Source: Anaerolineales bacterium (GTDB lineage Bacteria > Chloroflexota > Anaerolineae > Anaerolineales > Villigracilaceae). From it: DNA of 64,000 bases. The position numbers and the translations under genes were made by a program. Of the stretch, positions 8,358 through 17,313 are shown piece by piece. Each line of letters starts with the position of its first letter. Position 1 is the first letter of the stretch. The notes below the pieces were generated by a model. That model did not search any database. It was not told the DNA's origin and worked only from the letters and a program-made list of their open reading frames with translations. The stretch covers positions 1,860,001 to 1,924,000 of the forward strand of contig CP129481.1 in the NCBI GenBank assembly GCA_030583905.1, read 5' to 3'.

Positions 8358-9422
8358 ATGAAAAAAGTCACGTGGATTTTGACCGTTCTGCTAGCCCTGT
8401 CGCTTGTGTTGAGCGCATGCGGAAGCCCGACTGCGGCTCCTGCCGCCCCCGTGGAAGAGCCCCAAGCCGCCCCTGAAACATCCACCGAACCCGAAGCTGA
8501 ACCTGCCGCCCCGGCGGAGCCTTTCCGTGTGGCAGTGGTCATGCCGAGTTCGATCAATGATCTGGCGTTCAGCCAGAGCATGTACGATGCGCTGGTCCTG
8601 ATCCAACAGGAAATGGGCGGACCCGAATATTTTGAGTTCGTCTATTCGGACAACATGTTCGTTGTGGATGATGCCGCTGCGGCGCTCCGTGACTACGCCA
8701 CCCAGGGTTTTGACCTGGTCATTGGGCATGGTTCGCAGTACGGCTCCTCCCTGCAGGAAATTGCTCCCGACTTCCCCGAAACTGCTTTTGCCTGGGGCAC
8801 CACTGTGGAAACCTTCGGTCAGCCGAACATCTTCGCTTATGAAGCCGCTTCTCATCAAGGCGGATACGTCAATGGCGTGCTGGCTGCCAGCCTCACCCAG
8901 AGCAAGGTCGTTGGTGTGGTTGGACCGATCGAGACCGGCGATGCCAAACTGTATGTAGACGGCTTCGTGGCTGGTGTCAAGGCGACCGACCCGGACATCA
9001 CGGTGAACGTCAATTATATCGGCTCGTTCTCTGATGTGGCGCTGGCTTCAGAAGCTGCCAATACCCACATCGCCGCCGGTGCGGATGTTATGACTGGTAC
9101 CGCCCAGATGGTGGTTGGAGCGATCGGCGTGGCACAGGAGAACGGCGTTCTCTGGTTCGGCACCCAGTCCAATCAGAGTTCGCTGGCTCCTGATATCGTG
9201 GTTGCCAGCCAGGTCTATCACTGGGAAGTGGTCGTCCGTGAGATCATGGACCTGATCGCTGCCGGCACATTGGGCGGCAAATCCTTCGTCATCAATCTCG
9301 GTGACGGTAGTCAGTTGATGGAATACAATCCTGGCTATGCTCTCCCCGCCGATGTCAAAGCGCTGGCGGATCAGACCGTCCAGGGCATCATCGAAGAGAC
9401 CATCACAATCACCCTGCCGTAG
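8358..9422 (+). CDS. BMP/PnrA-family nucleoside-binding lipoprotein, second system
   Basis: This 354-aa lipoprotein begins at 8358 (MKKVTWILT), which has AAAGGAG upstream; a longer in-frame reading would add a non-signal leader. The lipobox is LSAC with Cys21. A Pro/Ala/Glu-rich linker runs to about residue 52 and a BMP domain follows. Gene order in this operon is permease-permease-binding protein-ATPase, the reverse of the first system, where the binding protein comes first. Confidence 0.88.
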   Translation: MKKVTWILTVLLALSLVLSACGSPTAAPAAPVEEPQAAPETSTEPEAEPAAPAEPFRVAVVMPSSINDLAFSQSMYDALVLIQQEMGGPEYFEFVYSDNMFVVDDAAAALRDYATQGFDLVIGHGSQYGSSLQEIAPDFPETAFAWGTTVETFGQPNIFAYEAASHQGGYVNGVLAASLTQSKVVGVVGPIETGDAKLYVDGFVAGVKATDPDITVNVNYIGSFSDVALASEAANTHIAAGADVMTGTAQMVVGAIGVAQENGVLWFGTQSNQSSLAPDIVVASQVYHWEVVVREIMDLIAAGTLGGKSFVINLGDGSQLMEYNPGYALPADVKALADQTVQGIIEETITITLP

Positions 9423-9429
9423 TTTCTAA

Positions 9430-9468
9430 AAAGGCACTTCGGAAGTCCAAGACTTCCGAAGTGCCTTT
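9430..9468 (+). terminator. Strong hairpin after the second binding-protein gene
   Basis: A perfect stem of about 18 bp (9430-9447 with 9451-9468) has a CAA loop and a T-run six bases later (9474-9479). As after the first lipoprotein, it separates the binding protein from its ATPase and may work as a partial terminator or mRNA stabiliser. Confidence 0.65.
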
Positions 9469-9493
9469 CCCACTTTTTTCAAGGATGGCACCA

Positions 9494-11062
9494 ATGACCG
9501 AATCGAACCTGCTTCCCTCCGGACGTACACGCATTGAAAAACTGGAGATGCGCGGCATCACCAAGCGTTTCCCCGGTGTGCTCGCCAGTGACAAGGTGGA
9601 TTTTGATGTGCGGTCGGGCGAAGTTCATGCCTTGCTGGGCGAGAACGGCGCAGGCAAAAGCACATTGATGAAGATCCTGTACGGCTTGTACCACCCGGAT
9701 GAGGGTGAGATTCTGATCAATGACAGTCCCGTCCGCATTTCCTCGCCGACCGATTCGATCAACCTTGGGATCGGCATGATCCATCAGCACTTCATGCTGG
9801 TTCCCACACTGACCGTAGCTGAAAATGTGGCGCTTGGTTTGCCGTCCTCGCGCGGCGCACTCACGGACCTGGATCGCGTCTCCAAACGCATCATCGAACT
9901 GGCTGGCATCTACGGGTTGAAGATCGACCCGGATGCCTACATCTGGCAGCTGTCGGTGGGACAACAGCAGCGCGTCGAGATCATCAAAGCCCTATATCGC
10001 GGAGCCGCCCTGCTGATCCTTGACGAGCCGACCGCTGTGCTCACCCCGCAGGAAGTGGACGAATTATTTGTCATTATGAACCAGATGGTGCGGGACGGTC
10101 ATGCCCTCATTTTCATATCCCACAAACTGCATGAGGTCGTGGAGATAAGCCGCCGCGTCACCGTCCTGCGTGACGGGCGTAAGATCGGCACCCGTCCCAC
10201 TTCAGAGATCACAAAACAGATCCTTGCCAATTGGATGGTCGGGCGCGAAGTGGGCTTTTCACCGGACCGCGGCGTTGCCGAACTTGGCGAAACGCGCATG
10301 AAGATCGAAGACCTTGTCTGTAGCAGCGACCGCGGCACCCCGGGTCTGCGCGGCGTGAACCTCGAGGTCCGCTCCGGCGAGATTTTGGGCGTCGCTGGAG
10401 TATCAGGCAACGGGCAGCGCGAACTGGCGGAAGCCATCACCGGGCTGCGAAAAGTTACCGGCGGCAAGGTCTACCTCGAGGGCGAAGACGTGACCGGCTT
10501 CCCTCCGGCAGAGATCACGGAGCGAATGCTCTCCTACATCCCTGAAGAGCGGATGCGCGATGGCATGATCAAGGACTTTTCAGTTGCCGAGAACATGATC
10601 CTGCGCGAACACCATAAAATGCCGTATTCGAAGTACGGCTTCCTGCGGTTACGCGAGATCTCCAGCCATGCAAATGAATTGATTTCGAACTTCCAGGTTA
10701 AGACCCCCTCATCGGAAACCGAAGCCAAGAATCTTTCCGGCGGCAATATTCAGAAGATCGTGCTGGCACGGGAAATTTTCCGTACCCCGCGTGTCATCAT
10801 CGCCGCCCAGCCCACTCGCGGACTTGACATCGGCGCCACCGAATACGTCCGCGAACAACTGCTCGAACAGCGCCGCAAAGGCGTTGCCATCATGCTCATC
10901 TCAGAAGACCTCGATGAGATCATCGCGCTCTCTGACCGCATTGCTGTGCTCTACGAAGGTCAGGTCATGGATATCGTTCCGCGTGAAGAAGCCACCCCCG
11001 AAAAACTTGGCTTGCTCATGGCAGGCGTGCATCCCGAAGAGAGTGCCGCACAACCCGCATAG
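9494..11062 (+). CDS. Nucleoside ABC transporter ATPase, second system
   Basis: This 522-aa double ABC protein is NupA/YufO-like. I choose the ATG at 9494 (MTESNLL) because AAGGA lies eight bases upstream; earlier starts fall inside the hairpin. Domain 1 has GENGAGKS, LSVGQQQR and ILDEPTAVL. Domain 2 has the degenerate GVSGNGQR in place of Walker A, LSGGNIQK and AAQPTRGLD. It completes the second nucleoside importer. Confidence 0.9.
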   Translation: MTESNLLPSGRTRIEKLEMRGITKRFPGVLASDKVDFDVRSGEVHALLGENGAGKSTLMKILYGLYHPDEGEILINDSPVRISSPTDSINLGIGMIHQHFMLVPTLTVAENVALGLPSSRGALTDLDRVSKRIIELAGIYGLKIDPDAYIWQLSVGQQQRVEIIKALYRGAALLILDEPTAVLTPQEVDELFVIMNQMVRDGHALIFISHKLHEVVEISRRVTVLRDGRKIGTRPTSEITKQILANWMVGREVGFSPDRGVAELGETRMKIEDLVCSSDRGTPGLRGVNLEVRSGEILGVAGVSGNGQRELAEAITGLRKVTGGKVYLEGEDVTGFPPAEITERMLSYIPEERMRDGMIKDFSVAENMILREHHKMPYSKYGFLRLREISSHANELISNFQVKTPSSETEAKNLSGGNIQKIVLAREIFRTPRVIIAAQPTRGLDIGATEYVREQLLEQRRKGVAIMLISEDLDEIIALSDRIAVLYEGQVMDIVPREEATPEKLGLLMAGVHPEESAAQPA

Positions 11063-11114
11063 GTCTGCGGGGTTTTGATAACTAGTAAAATCCACTATCC
11101 ATCGGTTCGGTGGT

Positions 11115-11134
11115 CGCTGATTTAAAGATCAGCG
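11115..11134 (+). other. Small hairpin in the leader of the xanthine dehydrogenase operon
   Basis: CGCTGAT and ATCAGCG (11115-11121 and 11128-11134) form a 7-bp stem with a six-base loop. It lies in the 134-base gap between the ATPase and the FAD subunit gene. No T-run follows, so a leader or processing structure is more likely than a terminator. Confidence 0.3.
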
Positions 11135-11196
11135 GCGTTGGGTCGCGTAGCATCCATCGAAAAGTGCCGCCGCCTGTGTAAGAAAGGACACCACCT

Positions 11197-12069
11197 ATGA
11201 ACCTATGGCAGGAATACAAACGTCCCGTCTCCATCACGGAGGCAGTTCAAGCCCTAGCGTCGGCTTCTGGTCCTGCGCTGCCCATTGCGGGCGGAACAGA
11301 TCTTCTGCTCGACCTGAAACAAGGCAACCATCCTCCCATCCACACTTTAATTGATCTGACATTCATCCCGGAGATGAGCACCCTCGAATTGAGAAGTGAT
11401 GAACTCTTCATCGGAGCTGCCGTCCCGGTTAACCGCGTCGCACTGGACCCGCTGACTGATGCGCATGCCCAGGCTTTGGTCGAAGCCTGCAACCTGATCG
11501 CCGGACCTCAAGTCCGCAACACCGCAACGCTCGGAGGCAACGTCGCGCACGCCCTCCCCGCCGCGGACGGGACCATTGCCTTGACCGCCCTTGACGCCCA
11601 CGCCGAAGTTGCCGGCGCAACAGGGACACGCCGCATGCCCTTCACCTCGCTCTTCCTTGGACCCGGAAAATCCGCCATCGACAAGAGCAAAGAGATCATC
11701 GTCGGTTTTTACATCCCTCAATCCAAAAAGGGACAAGCCTCCTGCTTCAAACGCATCATGCGTCCGCAGGGTGTTGCGCTTCCCATTTTGAATTGCGCTG
11801 TCTGGCTTGAACGCGAAGGTGACACAGTGAAGGATATTCATATCGCCGTTGGTCCCGGCGGAGCGACTCCCTTCCGCGCCACCGAATCCGAATCCGCCCT
11901 GCGTGGAAAACCCTTGAATGAAACGACCTTTGCCGAGACTTTGAATATCCTGCTCGGACAGGCAAAGTTCCGCACCAGCGCCCGCCGTGCCAGCGCGGAT
12001 TATCGCAGGCATATCGTCGGCAGCTTATTCAAGGATGTGCTGGATACCGCGTGGAAACGCGCAGAATAG
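11197..12069 (+). CDS. Xanthine dehydrogenase-family FAD-binding subunit
   Basis: This 290-aa protein is the medium (flavin) subunit of a molybdenum hydroxylase. The N-terminal FAD_binding_5 region contains PIAGGTDLLLDLK (about 28-40) and GNVAHALPAADGT (about 114-126), which contact FAD. A CO-dehydrogenase flavoprotein C-terminal domain follows. It passes electrons from the Fe-S centres of the partner subunit to an acceptor. It directly follows a purine nucleoside importer, which favours hypoxanthine/xanthine oxidation over CO or nicotinate chemistry, but substrate assignment is inference. Confidence 0.85.
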   Translation: MNLWQEYKRPVSITEAVQALASASGPALPIAGGTDLLLDLKQGNHPPIHTLIDLTFIPEMSTLELRSDELFIGAAVPVNRVALDPLTDAHAQALVEACNLIAGPQVRNTATLGGNVAHALPAADGTIALTALDAHAEVAGATGTRRMPFTSLFLGPGKSAIDKSKEIIVGFYIPQSKKGQASCFKRIMRPQGVALPILNCAVWLEREGDTVKDIHIAVGPGGATPFRATESESALRGKPLNETTFAETLNILLGQAKFRTSARRASADYRRHIVGSLFKDVLDTAWKRAE

Positions 12070-12079
12070 GATTACTGGT

Positions 12080-14881
12080 ATGTCGAACATAATTTTTTCC
12101 GTCAATGGCAAACAATATTCGGTTGAACCTATTGCAGGTGAAACCCTTTCCACCCTGCTGCGTGAACGGTTGCGTCTGACCGGAACGAAGATCGGTTGCG
12201 AAGAAGCGGAGTGCGGCGCATGCACTGTCCTTGTGGATGGCGAGCCGATCATGTCTTGTGTCTACCCCGCCGAACGCGCAGATGGCAAGACTCTCGTTAC
12301 CATCGAAGGGCTGGCACAGCGCGTCCATGAAGAGATGAAACTGCATCCGTTGCAGGAAGCCTTCGTAGAGCATGGCGCCGTCCAGTGCGGGTTCTGCATC
12401 CCCGGGCAGATCATGACCGCCTATGCACTGCTCAAACGCAACCCGGATCCGAACAGCGATGACATCCGTTTTGCGCTAAAGGATACGCTCTGCCGTTGTG
12501 CGGGCTACCCGTCCATTGAGAATGCCATCCTCGCTGCGGCACAGGCGTTGCAGACAGGCGAACCTGTCCAGAAGCCGACTCATATCCCTGATTCGATCCA
12601 CGATCACAAGACGGTTGGACGCAAACACCTGCGCCCCGAAGCTGTGGAAAAGGTGACCGGCGAAGCCATCTTCACCGATGACTTGAAATTCGACGGCATG
12701 TTATATGCCAAAGCAAAACGCGCCATGATCCCGCACGGCTTTTTGACGAAGCTCGATATTTCCAAAGCGAAGGCCCTGCCCGGCGTGGTCGCCATTCTCA
12801 CTGCGGAAGATGTCCCCGCCGAAAAGAATCATGGATTGGTCATCTTCGACTGGCCCGTGATGATCGGAGTTGGAGAACGCGTCCGTTACGTGGGGGACGC
12901 ACTCGCCATCGTGGCGGCAGAAAGCCAGGAGATCGCCGAACAGGCGTCGGCGTTGATCGAAGCGGAGTTCGACCTCCAGCCTGTTATTACGAATCCGGTC
13001 ATGGCGCGTGAAGATGGCGTTCCGCAGCTCCATGACAGCGGCAACCTGCTCAAGCACATCAAGGTCCGCAAGGGCGATATGGATGCGGGCTTTGCCGCCG
13101 CTGACATTGTCCTTGAGCACACCTTCCACACGCAAACCACCGACCACGCCTTCATTGAACCGGAGTGCAGTATTGGCGTGCCGTTGCCCGATGGGCGCAT
13201 GGAAATTTACGTCGGCTCGCAGATCCCTTATCAAGACCGCACGCAGGTTGCGCGCGTGATGGGCTGGGAAGAAGAGCGCGTACGCATCGTCGGGCAGTTG
13301 ATGGGCGGCGGCTTCGGCGGCAAGGAAGACGTGATGGGGCAGATCCACGTCGCCATGCTTGCGAACGTCACCCAGCGCCCTGTCAAATTGTTGTTCGACA
13401 GACAGGAAAGTTTGCTCGTGCATCCCAAGCGCCATGCCACGCAGATCCGCGTGAAGATCGGCGCGAAGAAGGACGGGCGTTTGATCGCGGCGGAGACCGA
13501 GTTGTACGGCGACACGGGCGCATATGCATCGCTCGGCGAAAAAGTGATGACCCGCGCCACCACGCACTCGGCGGGACCGTACGACATCGAACATGTCCGC
13601 GCCGACTGTTACGCCATGTACACCAACAACCCGCCGTCCGGCGCGTTCCGCGGGTTCGGCGTCACGCAATCTGCCTTCGCTGTCGAATCCATGATGGATA
13701 TGCTTGCCGAAAAACTCAACCTCGACCCCGTGGACGTGCGCCGCATGAATGCGCTGCACGTCGGCAGTATCACCAACACGGGACAGGAATTGAAAGAGTC
13801 TGTCGGCTTGATGGAATGTATTGACCGCGTGGATGCCGAAATGCGGAAGCACACCCCGCTTCCCTTCGCCCCGCGAGTTGATCCTGAAAACCCGAACCTT
13901 GTGCGCTCTTGGGGTTTTGCCGCTGCGTACAAGAATACGGGACTTGGCGGCGGCGCTCCCGACAAATCCGGCGCGGATGTGGAACTCTACGAAGACGGCA
14001 CATTCCAAGTGCGCAGTTCCGCCGCCGAACTCGGTCAGGGATTGGTCACCGTCATGCGCCTGACCGTTGCGGAGGAGATGGGCGTCGCGCCGGAAAAAGT
14101 GCGCGTGCTCGTCATGGATACTGACCTGACGCCGAATGGCGGTCCCACGACTGCCTCGCGCCAGACGTTTGTGACCGGCAACGCCTCCCGCTACGCTGCC
14201 AAAACTCTGCGAGACCAGATCACTGCTTCGATGGCAGAGAAGTTCGACGTGCGCCCCGAGCAGATCCGCTTTGAAGGCGGCGTAGTCCACGTCAACGGGC
14301 ATTCGCTTTCCTACGAAGAGATCTACAAGGAAATGACAGGCATGGGTCAGCACCCCCGCGTCCGTTATGAATATGAGGCGCCCAAAACCCAGCCCCTCGG
14401 CACAGGCGGCGATATGCACTTCGCATTCTCGTTCGGTGTGCAAGCCGCCGAAGTGGAAGTCAATAAGCTGACGGGCGAAGTGCGCGTGTTGAACGTCATT
14501 TCCGCCAACGATGTCGGCATGGCGGTCAACCCGCTCGGTTTGCAGGGACAGGTCGAAGGCGGTGTGATGATGGGACTTGGCAACTGTCTCACAGAAGAAT
14601 TCATCGTCGAGAACGGTAATGTGGTCACAGATCATCTCGCCCGCTATCGTGTGCCGGGTATCATGCTCACGCCCAATATCACGTCCATCATTGTCGAGCA
14701 TCCCATCGAATCCGGTCCTTATGGAGCCAAGGGCGTCGGCGAAATCTCCAGCATCCCCACCACGCCTGCCATTACCAATGCCATTTACAACGCTGTCGGT
14801 GTCCGCTTGGATAAACTACCCGTGGATCAGGAAGTGATCGCGCGGGAGTTGTGGGAGCGCGAAGAAAAAATCAACCGGTAA
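12080..14881 (+). CDS. Fused [2Fe-2S] and molybdopterin subunit of a xanthine dehydrogenase-type hydroxylase
   Basis: The 933-aa protein starts at 12080 (MSNIIFSV) with TAGGA upstream. Residues 1-160 are the two [2Fe-2S] domains: C40, C45, C48 and C60 for one cluster; C103, C106, C138 and C140 for the other. The rest is the molybdenum cofactor-binding subunit, with GGGFGGKED, GAFRGFG and the catalytic GVGE (Glu at about 888). In most bacterial xanthine dehydrogenases and CO dehydrogenases the small Fe-S and large Mo subunits are separate. A single chain is reminiscent of Desulfovibrio aldehyde oxidoreductase, but here a separate FAD subunit is encoded ten bases upstream. Substrate is probably a purine by context. 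Confidence 0.88.
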   Translation: MSNIIFSVNGKQYSVEPIAGETLSTLLRERLRLTGTKIGCEEAECGACTVLVDGEPIMSCVYPAERADGKTLVTIEGLAQRVHEEMKLHPLQEAFVEHGAVQCGFCIPGQIMTAYALLKRNPDPNSDDIRFALKDTLCRCAGYPSIENAILAAAQALQTGEPVQKPTHIPDSIHDHKTVGRKHLRPEAVEKVTGEAIFTDDLKFDGMLYAKAKRAMIPHGFLTKLDISKAKALPGVVAILTAEDVPAEKNHGLVIFDWPVMIGVGERVRYVGDALAIVAAESQEIAEQASALIEAEFDLQPVITNPVMAREDGVPQLHDSGNLLKHIKVRKGDMDAGFAAADIVLEHTFHTQTTDHAFIEPECSIGVPLPDGRMEIYVGSQIPYQDRTQVARVMGWEEERVRIVGQLMGGGFGGKEDVMGQIHVAMLANVTQRPVKLLFDRQESLLVHPKRHATQIRVKIGAKKDGRLIAAETELYGDTGAYASLGEKVMTRATTHSAGPYDIEHVRADCYAMYTNNPPSGAFRGFGVTQSAFAVESMMDMLAEKLNLDPVDVRRMNALHVGSITNTGQELKESVGLMECIDRVDAEMRKHTPLPFAPRVDPENPNLVRSWGFAAAYKNTGLGGGAPDKSGADVELYEDGTFQVRSSAAELGQGLVTVMRLTVAEEMGVAPEKVRVLVMDTDLTPNGGPTTASRQTFVTGNASRYAAKTLRDQITASMAEKFDVRPEQIRFEGGVVHVNGHSLSYEEIYKEMTGMGQHPRVRYEYEAPKTQPLGTGGDMHFAFSFGVQAAEVEVNKLTGEVRVLNVISANDVGMAVNPLGLQGQVEGGVMMGLGNCLTEEFIVENGNVVTDHLARYRVPGIMLTPNITSIIVEHPIESGPYGAKGVGEISSIPTTPAITNAIYNAVGVRLDKLPVDQEVIARELWEREEKINR

Positions 14882-14899
14882 AAAACATCCGATAGAAAG

Positions 14900-14939
14900 C
14901 ATAACAGGACTCTCCGAGTAATTGGGGAGTCCTGTTATG
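14900..14939 (+). terminator. Terminator-like hairpin after the hydroxylase operon
   Basis: A stem of about 16 bp pairs CATAACAGGACTC at 14900-14912 with GAGTCCTGTTATG ending at 14939, extended by TCC/GGG next to the loop. It ends the purine operon before threonine synthase. There is no strong T-run on the + strand. Confidence 0.65.
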
Positions 14940-14976
14940 TTGCATTCGGGTAAAATCAAGCAGAGGAAACAACAAC

Positions 14977-16245
14977 ATGTCCAAATTCGTTGGTTATAAA
15001 TGCTCGCTTTGCGGGGCAGAATATCTGCCCGGGCAGGTTGCCTACACCTGCCCGAAGGATGGCGGCAACCTCGATGTCATCCTCGATTATGAAACCATCA
15101 AGAAAAAATTCCAACCGGAGGATGTCATCTCGCGGAAGGATACCTCCCTGTGGAGGTACCTGCCGCTGTTACCTGTTTCCGAGCCCGGCGGGGATTCCAC
15201 ACCCTTGCACGCCGCAGGCTGGACCCCGATGTTTGCCCTGCCGCGACTGGCGGATAATCTCGGTCTGAAGCATCTCTGGCTGAAGGACGAGTCCCGCAAT
15301 CCTACCGCATCTTTCAAGGATAGAGCCAGCGCCATTGTTGTGACCCGCGCGCGGGAATTGAAATCCAAGATCGTTGTGACCGCTTCGACAGGCAATGCCG
15401 GCGCGGCGCTGGCGGGCATGTCGGCTGCGGTGGGACAAAAAGCCGTCATCTTTGCGCCCAAGTCCGCGCCGCAGGCGAAGGTGGCGCAGTTGCTGGTCTT
15501 CGGTGCGAAGGTCATCCTTGTAGACGGCACCTACGACGACGCCTTCGATCTGACAGTTAAAGCCGCAGATGAATTCGGCTGGTACTGCCGTAACACGGGC
15601 TACAATCCGTTCACCGCGGAGGGCAAGAAGACTGCCGCTTTTGAGATCTGGGAATGGTGGCTTGATGCGCATCGTCACTGGCACAAGAAGGATAGCCCGT
15701 TGGATAACCACCCGCCCCTGTCCATTTTTGTCTCGGTGGGGGACGGCAATATTATTTCAGGTATTCACAAGGGATTTAAAGACCTACTGGCATTGGGCTG
15801 GATTCCCAACATGCCGCGCATCATCGGCGTGCAGGCGGAAGGGTCTGCCGCGATTGCGAATGCCTTCCGGGATAATTCCGAGACGATCACGCCTGTCTCT
15901 GCGACAACTATCGCCGACAGTATCTCCGTCGACTTGCCTCGCGACGGCGTCCGCGCGGTGCGGGCGGCAATGCAGACCGACGGCACGTACATCACGGTCA
16001 GCGACGATGAGATCACCAAAGCCATTGCGGAGCTTGGCAAGATGGGCATCTTTGCCGAACCGGCTGGGGCGGCGGCATATGCCGGAGTGGTCAAAGCAAC
16101 AGGCTCCGGCGTGGTCGGAAGCGATGATCCGATCCTGGTGATGAATACCGGCAGCGGACTAAAAGATGTCCGCGCCGCGATGCAGGCTGTTCAGTCCGCG
16201 CCGATCATCGAGCCGACACTTGAAGCGGTCAAAAAACTATTATGA
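14977..16245 (+). CDS. thrC: Threonine synthase
   Basis: This 422-aa PLP enzyme converts O-phosphohomoserine to threonine in the cytoplasm. The N-terminus has a zinc-ribbon-like segment (C9, C12, C25), typical of the Chloroflexi/archaeal-type long enzymes. The PLP lysine is K114 in NPTASFKDR, and ASTGNAGAAL is the substrate-ammonium loop. NTGSGLKD near the C-terminus binds the PLP phosphate or ring. The related diaminopropionate or cysteate synthases are less likely given length and motifs. The glycosyltransferase starts nine bases downstream. Confidence 0.9.
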   Translation: MSKFVGYKCSLCGAEYLPGQVAYTCPKDGGNLDVILDYETIKKKFQPEDVISRKDTSLWRYLPLLPVSEPGGDSTPLHAAGWTPMFALPRLADNLGLKHLWLKDESRNPTASFKDRASAIVVTRARELKSKIVVTASTGNAGAALAGMSAAVGQKAVIFAPKSAPQAKVAQLLVFGAKVILVDGTYDDAFDLTVKAADEFGWYCRNTGYNPFTAEGKKTAAFEIWEWWLDAHRHWHKKDSPLDNHPPLSIFVSVGDGNIISGIHKGFKDLLALGWIPNMPRIIGVQAEGSAAIANAFRDNSETITPVSATTIADSISVDLPRDGVRAVRAAMQTDGTYITVSDDEITKAIAELGKMGIFAEPAGAAAYAGVVKATGSGVVGSDDPILVMNTGSGLKDVRAAMQAVQSAPIIEPTLEAVKKLL

Positions 16246-16254
16246 GTTCAATAC

Positions 16255-17184
16255 ATGAAAATAACGTATTCCATCATTGCACCCATCTATAACGAGATCG
16301 ACAATCTGCCGGAGTTGTACCGCCGTGTGAAGGAAGTGATGGATTCATCCGGCGAACCGTGGGAACTGATCCTGGTTGACGACGGCTCGACCGACGGCTC
16401 GACGGACAAGATCCGCGAGCTGGCAGAAGCGGATAAGACCGTGCGCCCTGTGGTCTTTGCGCGGAATTTTGGGCATCAGGTTGCCATCACCGCCGGTTGG
16501 GATTACGCCCGCGGTGATGCGGTCGTCATCATCGATGCGGATTTGCAGGATCCGCCTGAAGTGATCCTGAACCTTGCCGAGAAGTGGAAGGAAGGGTATG
16601 AGGTCGTGTACGCAACCCGCGGCGAGCGTGAAGGCGAATCCTGGTTCAAGTTGTGGACGGCGTCGCTGTTCTATCGGCTCATCTATCGTATTACAGATGT
16701 GAAGATCCCCGTGGATACGGGGGATTTCCGCTTGATGGACCGCAAGGTGGTGGATGTGCTCAAGCACATGAAGGAGCGGCATCGTTTTCCGCGCGGGATG
16801 TCGGCATGGGTGGGTTTTCGCCAGATCGGCGTGACGTACAAACGCGCCGCGCGGCGCTCAGGTGTGACCAAATATCCGTTCAAGAAAATGCTCCGGCTGG
16901 CGATCAACGCTGTGACGGGGTTCTCGTATTTCCCATTGCAGGTGGCAACCTATTTTGGTTTCATTTCGGCAGGCATTGCGATCCTGGCGATTCCGGTGGT
17001 CATCTACATGCGCATGACCGGCAGCGGCGCATTTTTCGGTCAGGCGACCACCTTGATCGCGGTGTTGTTCCTCGGCGGCGTGCAGTTGATCTCGCTGGGC
17101 ATCCTTGGCGAGTATATTGGTCGTTTGTATGATGAAGCGAAGGGGAGACCGTTGTATATCGTCCGCGAGGCACCGGAGGATTAA
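16255..17184 (+). CDS. GT2 family polyprenyl-phosphate glycosyltransferase (DPM1/GtrB-like)
   Basis: This 309-aa membrane-anchored glycosyltransferase has a GT-A fold with DDGSTDGS (42-49) for nucleotide-sugar binding and DADLQDPP (94-101), the metal-binding DxD of the DPM/GtrB group. Two transmembrane helices lie at about 233-255 and 267-289. Such enzymes load a sugar onto undecaprenyl or dolichyl phosphate for later transfer across the membrane to glycoproteins or envelope polymers. The sugar cannot be inferred. Confidence 0.87.
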   Translation: MKITYSIIAPIYNEIDNLPELYRRVKEVMDSSGEPWELILVDDGSTDGSTDKIRELAEADKTVRPVVFARNFGHQVAITAGWDYARGDAVVIIDADLQDPPEVILNLAEKWKEGYEVVYATRGEREGESWFKLWTASLFYRLIYRITDVKIPVDTGDFRLMDRKVVDVLKHMKERHRFPRGMSAWVGFRQIGVTYKRAARRSGVTKYPFKKMLRLAINAVTGFSYFPLQVATYFGFISAGIAILAIPVVIYMRMTGSGAFFGQATTLIAVLFLGGVQLISLGILGEYIGRLYDEAKGRPLYIVREAPED

Positions 17185-17313
17185 CCCGTCAATCCCTGCT
17201 TAACATCATAATATTCCAGTTTGCATCCCATCGTCACTTGATGTGACTGACTTATGTTGAGCGGCTATTTGTGTTCAGCCTGCATCATATCCCTTTTAAA
17301 TTAACCGCCTCCC

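Noticed and set aside
12701..14701. 666-codon minus-strand frame inside the molybdenum hydroxylase gene
   Set aside because: The + strand frame has intact Fe-S and Mo motifs. The antisense frame is His/Arg/Val-rich with no family resemblance.
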